Part shown: piece by piece, positions 59,330-64,000 of the stretch
Numbering within the stretch: the stretch's first letter is position 1
Layout of the letters: every line of letters begins with the position of its first letter
From: Panulirus ornatus
Taxonomy: Eukaryota; Arthropoda; Malacostraca; Decapoda; Palinuridae
Assembly: GCF_036320965.1 (NCBI RefSeq)
Contig: NC_092242.1
Location: 63,351,020 to 63,415,019 of the forward strand
Direction of reading: 5' to 3'
Length of the DNA stretch: 64,000 nucleotides
Notes under the pieces: generated by a model
The model's database searches: none
What the model was told of the DNA's origin: nothing
The model's input: only the letters and a program-made list of their open reading frames with translations
Program-made: the position numbers and the translations under genes

Positions 59330-59382
59330 TATATTCATTTTATTATACTTTGTTGCTGTCTCCTGCATTAGTGAGGTACATT
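59330..59382 (-). mobile_element. Sliver of another LINE 3' end between the two inverted copies
   Basis: TTTGTTGCTGTCTCCTGCAT and TAGTGAGGTA are the minus-strand form of the terminal LINE motif. It sits between the 5' ends of the minus and plus copies, so at least three insertion or rearrangement events met here. Confidence 0.5.
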
Positions 59383-60414
59383 TTGGTAGGATGTTATCGA
59401 GGATGTAAGGCATGTGTACGTGTAGGAAGAGAGGAAAGTGATTGGTTCTCAGTGAATGTAGGTTTGCGGCAGGGGTGTGTGATGTCTCCATGGTTGTTTA
59501 ATTTGTTTATGGATGGGATTGTTAGGGAGGTGAATGCAAGAGTTTTGGAAAGAGGGGCAAGTATGCAGTCTGTTGTGGATGAGAGAGCTTGGGAAGTGAG
59601 TCAGTTGTTGTTCGCTGATGATACAGCGCTGGTGGCTGATTCATGTGAGAAACTGCAAAAGCTGGTGACTGAGTTTGGTAAAGTGTGTGAAAGAAGAAAG
59701 TTGAGAGTAAATGTGAATAAGAGTAAGGTTATTAGGTACAGTAGGGTTGAAGGTCAAGTCAATTGGGAGGTTAGTTTGAATGGAGAAAAACTGGAGGAAG
59801 TGAAGTGTTTTAGATATCTGGGAGTGGATCTGGCAGCGGATGGAACCATGGAAGTGGAAGTGAATCATAGGGTGGGGGAGGGGGCGAAAATTCTGGGAGC
59901 CTTGAAGAATGTGTGGAAGTCGAGAACATTATCTCGGAAAGCAAAAATGGGTATGTTTGAAGGAATAGTGGTTCCACCAATGTTGTATGGTGGCAAGGCA
60001 TGGGCTATGGATAGACTTGTGCACAGGAGGGTGGATGTGCTGGAAATGAGATGTTTGAGGACAATATGTGGTGTGAGGTGGTTTGATTGAGTAAGTAATG
60101 CAAGGGTAAGAGAGATGTGTGGAAATAAAAAGAGTGTGGTTGAGAGAGCAGAAGAGGGTGTTTTGAAATGGTTTGGTCACATGGAGAGAATGAGTGAGGA
60201 AGGATTGACCAAGAGGATATATGTGTCGGAGGTGGAGGGAACGAGGAGAAGTGGGAGACCAAATTGGAGGTGGAAAGATGGAGTGAAAAAGATTTTGAGT
60301 GATTGGGGCCTGAACATGCAGGAGGGTGAAAGGCGTGCAAGGAATAGAGTGAATTGGAACGATGTGGTATACCAGGGTCGATGTGCTGTCAATGGATTGA
60401 ACCAGGGCATGTGA
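59383..60414 (+). pseudogene. Reverse transcriptase (palm to C-terminus) of a LINE, broken
   Basis: The frame shows GCKACVRVGREESDWFSVNV, then GLRQGCVMSPWLFNLFMDGI, then LLFADDTALVADS with the catalytic Asp pair (59611-59622), then KVCERRKLRVNVNKSKV and the FRYLGVDL block. After VRWFD a TGA (60088-60090) interrupts the frame, which continues in the same phase to 60414 with WFGHMERM, KRIYVSEVEG and GRPNWRWKDG. The endonuclease and RT fingers are absent. The family would copy its own RNA at target sites; this copy cannot. Confidence 0.85.
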
Positions 60415-60821
60415 AGCGTCTGGGGTAAACCATGGAAAGTTCTGTGGGGCCTGGATGTGGAACGGGAGCTGTGGTTTCAGTGCATTATTACATGACAGCT
60501 AGTGACTGAGTGTGAACGAATGGGGCCTTTGTTGTCTTTTCCTAGCGCTACCTCGCACACATGAGGGGGCAGGGGGTTGTTATTCCATGTGCGGCGGGGT
60601 GGCAATGGGAATTAATAAAGGCAGACAGTATGAATTATGTACATGTGTATATATGTATATGTCTTTGTGTGTATATATATGTGTATGTTGAGATGTATAG
60701 GTATGTATATTTGCATGTGTGGATGTGTATGTATATACATGTGTATGTGGGTGGGTTGGGCCATTCTTTCGTCTGTTCCCTTGCGCTACCTCACTAACTT
60801 GGGAGACAGCGACAAAGCAAA
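59383..60821 (+). mobile_element. Best-preserved LINE copy, plus strand
   Basis: A 5'-truncated non-LTR retrotransposon: RT palm to C-terminus (see separate entry), a linker with GTGGGGCCTGGATGTGG, CTAGCGCTACCTCGCAC, the ATGTGTATATGT-rich segment and the terminal GGGAGACAGCGACAAAG. It is followed by AATAGATAAATAAAATAAAA and (TTA)n. It begins abruptly at CATTTTGGTAGGATG, within the RT domain. Confidence 0.88.
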
Positions 60822-60845
60822 ATAGATAAATAAAATAAAATAAAT

Positions 60846-60896
60846 AATTATTATTATTATTATTATTATTGTTGTTATATTATTATTATTATTATT
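60846..60896. repeat. (TTA)n microsatellite at LINE tail
   Basis: ATT/TTA triplets with one GTTG interruption follow the A-rich tail of the LINE copy. Confidence 0.9.
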
Positions 60897-62101
60897 TTGT
60901 ATGCTCAAGTACAGGTTGTGTTTTTGAAACCAAATTATTTTGCAAAAAGTAGTAGGGGATTACTCTTTACACAAGTAATATATTTGAGGGGTTAAAATCT
61001 GGACTTACAGTGAACCTCTGGTATTTCATGAGAATGGGATCAAGAATTACTGCTTAGATGTTTATTTAACTAACTGTTGTTGAAATTTTAAAAATTTATT
61101 GCACATCTCAAGAACAAAAATAATATTTCAACCTGACACAGACAGAGAAAATTACACATGATTGGTAAAGGAACTAACCAACACAGCAGTCAATTGGTCC
61201 CATTGCCTGGCCACATTAGCACCAGGCTAATTCGTTACACCAAACTGTAGGTTAGAGTTATTCTCCTTAAGTACTTAAGTAGAGTCCATACACCCCATAT
61301 GACATTTTAAAGTTACCAATTCCTGATATTAAATATAGCAGAAAAAGTACTTGTGTCTTACAATATTCAAATTGTATGGCAATCTTATGCCACATCATTT
61401 TTCATGTTATGGTGATAACTTGGATTCACAGTATTTGTATTTCATCAGGTAATATTTTCCAAAATGTGAACATTTGAAACAAAATATATTGTGTGTTGCT
61501 TTGTTTCTCTCTACTCATTTCAAAACTGAATTTAATAGAATTTTAGGAATTTATTTTGAAAATGAAAAGTGTAAGGGAAGGGGCTAAACAAGTCTTACAG
61601 TATGGTTAGAAACACATGTCTTTGGGATGCTGATATTCTGTTGTATTATTAGATCATATTCAGCAAACTAGTTTTACATAAGTCACCATTTGTTTTGAGA
61701 TAAAGATTTTATAATTAAAGATCTTGGTGATCTATGTATTAAATTTGATATTTTAATCTCATATGACGACACACTTTCTATTTGCCACACTTGTGAATGC
61801 GTAAACAGGAGTAGATATGGTCTCTGATTCAATTCCTACTGTTTAGTAAGTGCTTACTTATATACAACTGGAATATATTGCCAGTGCACATTTATGAATG
61901 AAAATTATTAGTTACACAACATACCCAAAATGATACCCTGATATAATGGGTCTAGGGAAGGATTAAGGAGTAAACAGTAGGAACTGGTGTGCCTAGGGTA
62001 CCCCTCAAAAGCTTGGTTTGACTTATACATGAGATACATGAGAAAAATCAAGATTTTTTGGCTTAAAGTTGGGGCTGACTGATGCGCAAGATTAGGCCGT
62101 A

Positions 62102-62215
62102 ACTTTTCCAAAAGAAGGAATAGACATGCAAGCCAAGTGAGGAATTTTCCTTCTTAGACTCAATCATTTGTTCTTGACATTACCTCGCTGATGCAGAAAA
62201 TGGTGAATATGTATG
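62102..62215 (+). mobile_element. SINE-like element (family B), 3' part
   Basis: TTTTCCAAAAGAAGGAATAG through TACCTCGCTGATGCAGAAAA and TGGTGAATATGTATGAAAAA, then (TTA)n. It is truncated at the same internal point as the 20-kb copy, next to the T-rich stretch. Confidence 0.65.
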
Positions 62216-62220
62216 AAAAA

Positions 62221-62221
62221 G

Positions 62222-62256
<35 letters not shown>

Positions 62257-62268
62257 CATTATTATTAT
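62221..62268. repeat. (ATT)n microsatellite between two elements
   Basis: About 15 ATT triplets lie between the tail of the family B copy and the start of a family A fragment. Confidence 0.9.
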
Positions 62269-62269
62269 G

Positions 62270-62667
62270 GAAAGTTGTGTGGGGCCTGGGTGTGGAAAGG
62301 GAGCTGTGGTTTCGGGCATTATTGCATGACAGCTAGAGACTGAGTGTGAACAAATGGGGCCTTTGTTGTCTTTTCCTAGCGCTACCTCGCACACATGAGG
62401 GGGGAGGGGGATGGTATTCCATGTGTGGCGAGGTGGCGATGGGAATGAATAAAGGCAGACAGTGTGAATTGTGTGCATGGGTATATATGTATGTGTCTGT
62501 GTGTGTATATATATGTGTACATTGAGATGTATAGGTATGTATATTTGCATGTGTGGACGTGTATGTATATACATGTGTATGGGGGTGGGTTGGGCCATTT
62601 CTTTCGTCTGTTTCCTTGCGCTACCTCGCAAACACGGGAGACAGCGGCAAAAAAAAAAAAAAAAAAT
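62270..62667 (+). mobile_element. LINE 3'-end fragment (family A) with poly-A
   Basis: It runs from GGAAAGTTGTGTGGGGCCTG through CTAGCGCTACCTCGCACAC and ACGGGAGACAGCGGC to an A run of about 17. The poly-A shows that the element ends in A-rich sequence and supports RNA-mediated insertion. It is a 5'-truncated, non-coding copy. Confidence 0.85.
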
Positions 62668-62684
62668 TATTTCATAATCCCAAG

Positions 62685-62790
62685 ACCCTCTTTCTGGGGC
62701 TTTTGCAACTTCAAGGCTGCACATTATACAGGTACAGGAAAATAATGGACTTCTTTGGAGTGAGTAGGCCCTCGATGAAACCATTCTTTT
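62685..62790 (+). repeat. Dispersed repeat C, copy 2
   Basis: CCCAAGACCCTC, GGGGCTTTTGCAACTTCAAG, GCTGCACATTA and CTTTGGAGTGAGTAGGCC match the block at 47668-47850 in order. It starts directly after the poly-A of the LINE fragment. Confidence 0.5.
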
Positions 62791-63001
62791 TTATCCCCAA
62801 CATTGTTTAACCTGAAGTTTTTTCCAGTAGTATTGTTAATATTCTTTCATTAGTTCTCATTTATATGTGATAGCTTTTATAGATATATCTTATCAGTGAG
62901 TGTGGTTTATTTGTATAAAGATTTAAACAAGAGTGTTATGATTTTGCAGTGACCTATATGTTTTCCCCGTATGTGATGGTCTTTACTGGCATTTTAAACA
63001 G

Positions 63002-63088
63002 GCCCCTGATGGTGAGTCACAACCCAGCACAGAAGTGGACCTCTTTATTTCAACAGAAAAGATCATGGTGCTCAACACAGACTTAAAA
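63002..63088 (+). CDS. X11: X11/Mint exon, central PTB domain
   Basis: Acceptor TTTTAAACAG and donor TTAAAA-GTAAGC enclose 87 nt, 29 codons, phase 0 at both ends. It encodes APDGESQPSTEVDLFIST and EKIMVLNTDLK, which matches the X11/Mint PTB strands following the first helix (vertebrate Mint1 has APEGESQPMTEVDLFIST). It can join the exon at 41735 or the alternative exon at 45040 without frame change. Confidence 0.96.
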
Positions 63089-63965
63089 GTAAGCATTTTT
63101 TTCTCTTCTTTTCTTTTTCTTTCTGAGAATCAGTCATATGAACTATACTTCTTGTGATTAAGATTATGCTCATAATGATGTGTACTGATAGGAGAAACAT
63201 AAAATTCATAGGTGTTGTAAAACCATTTCAACACTTAGTGAAGTCTTTTTTTGGATAGAAAACTCAGTGATGTCATTCACTGGATAGATCGTGAATAACT
63301 TATTTATGACTTGTTGTGCGTTTGGATAAGATGGTCTAATACAACTTGTTTCCTTTAATCCATTTTCATTAGTGATGAGGTTGTATCAATTTTTTTTATA
63401 CAGATCAGTATACTTTCAATGACATAGTTTAAGTTTTGTGTCTACACCTTTGTCATTGGTAGTGTTCAGTCACTTTGTCTTTTTCTGTAGCAAAGATAAT
63501 GCACCTTAGTTTTATATTTGTTTCATGTGTAGTTTTTGTCTTTTTTTCATGAAAATGTTGTGATACCAAGGAAATTTAAGTTCTTCCCAGATTATGCACT
63601 CAACAATATCTAATTGCAGAAAGCTAAGAATTTTAAAAGTGATGTCTTTCCTCATCTAGAAATTTAATTTGATTGAGGAGTTATTGGAAGGGGGATTGTA
63701 TGCTTTACTTTGGATAATCCTTTGTATGCCACATTTCAGTTAATCCTTAAATGAGAATAACTCAGCTCTGCATCATCATTTTTTTCTAAAATGGTACTGA
63801 AACTAATTTTTTTACTAATTTTTTTACTGTTAACTCACCAAATGTTGGCATTTTTTTTTTACTGGAATTTACAGAATTAAAGCATAATTGTCTTATAGAG
63901 TGTTTGAATTTTTCATTATTTTTAGTGTGCTTACATCTCTTACCAACTTTTCTTTCTCCTCTCAG
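63089..63965 (+). other. Intron of the X11 gene
   Basis: An AT-rich intron of 877 bases between GTAAGC and TTTCTCCTCTCAG. No element or gene was recognised. Confidence 0.85.
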
Positions 63966-64000
63966 GAAATAATGATGGATCATGCTCTTCGCACCATCTC
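63966..64000 (+). CDS. X11: X11/Mint exon, PTB domain, cut by window end
   Basis: After the acceptor CTCCTCTCAG the frame reads EIMMDHALRTI and a partial Ser codon, matching the conserved MMDHxLRTIS segment of X11/Mint PTB domains. The rest of the PTB domain and the two PDZ domains expected in this family should lie to the right of the window. Confidence 0.95.

Larger units (their letters stand above)
46069..63001 (+). other. Long intron before the next PTB exon
   Basis: From the donor at 46069 to the acceptor ATTTTAAACAG ending at 63001. It carries most of the LINE copies of the right half, a Tigger fragment, a MITE and a candidate 6-nt microexon at 57116. Large parts (46.8-47.6, 48.2-49.8, 53.0-54.9, 56.5-58.1, 60.9-62.1 kb) are plain AT-rich DNA in which I recognise nothing. 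Confidence 0.6.

Noticed and set aside
59260..59382. Upstream part of the RT open frame as native protein
   Set aside because: This segment reads through the 5' end of the opposite-strand copy and a sliver of 3' UTR; RT similarity starts only near GCKACVRVG.
61180..61260. Cloverleaf-like segment considered as a tRNA gene
   Set aside because: I could not place the acceptor stem, the T-arm GTTCRA motif or an anticodon arm consistently.

Overview
This is an animal nuclear window: it has spliced exons with long introns, very abundant (CT)n, (AC)n and (TA)n microsatellites, a dozen minisatellite arrays and decayed non-LTR retrotransposons. An arthropod is likely, and a decapod crustacean is my best guess. 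That guess rests on an arthropod-type X11/Mint PTB sequence, CCTAA (TTAGG-complement) repeats, and dispersed repeats of a style I associate with decapods. The species cannot be read from the sequence.

Layout. Positions 1 to about 25,000 are GC- and CpG-rich and packed with minisatellites of 21, 22, 29, 32, 38, 42, 45, 50 and 107 bp, plus microsatellites. I find no conserved protein there until 22,646. The best promoter-like block is at 8,257-8,605, with two CRE palindromes, an NRF1-type palindrome, a TATA-like box and a downstream splice donor. From about 25,000 to 64,000 the DNA is AT-rich, intron-like and much poorer in CpG. It holds LINE copies, a SINE-like family, a Tigger/pogo fragment and a probable hAT-type MITE.

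The one gene I can establish lies on the + strand: an X11/Mint/APBA family adaptor (PTB plus PDZ in known members; only the region up to the middle of the PTB domain lies here). Exons are 22,646-22,834, 31,138-31,177, 41,735-41,877, 63,002-63,088 and 63,966 to beyond the end. Splice phases agree at every junction, giving a lysine-rich linker running into the PTB sequence with [41 protein letters not shown] and MMDHALRTIS.

The most interesting signal is the junction after EAVSRIK, where vertebrate Mint1 is known to carry a short insert. Four sequence options sit around this point, all in phase: (1) a second splice donor 30 nt downstream, adding 10 residues; (2) a 1,029-nt open exon at 45,040-46,068 that is Ser-Pro-rich, then acidic, and ends in a divergent second copy of the PTB amino half (VFHLRLVGS...EAVSHLK); (3) a possible 6-nt microexon at 57,116-57,121 with a CTAAC branch site, a TGCTGC motif and a GTAAGT donor; (4) direct joining. 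I infer that this is an isoform switch in a neuronal adaptor.

Mobile DNA. A LINE family has a conserved 3' end (CTACCTCGC...GCGGGAGACAGCGA) followed by A-rich, (TTA)n or (TA)n tails. It appears as two inverted pairs, including about 925-bp arms at 58,388-59,312 and 59,893-60,821. A SINE-like family shares the terminal motif with this LINE, which suggests that it uses the LINE machinery.
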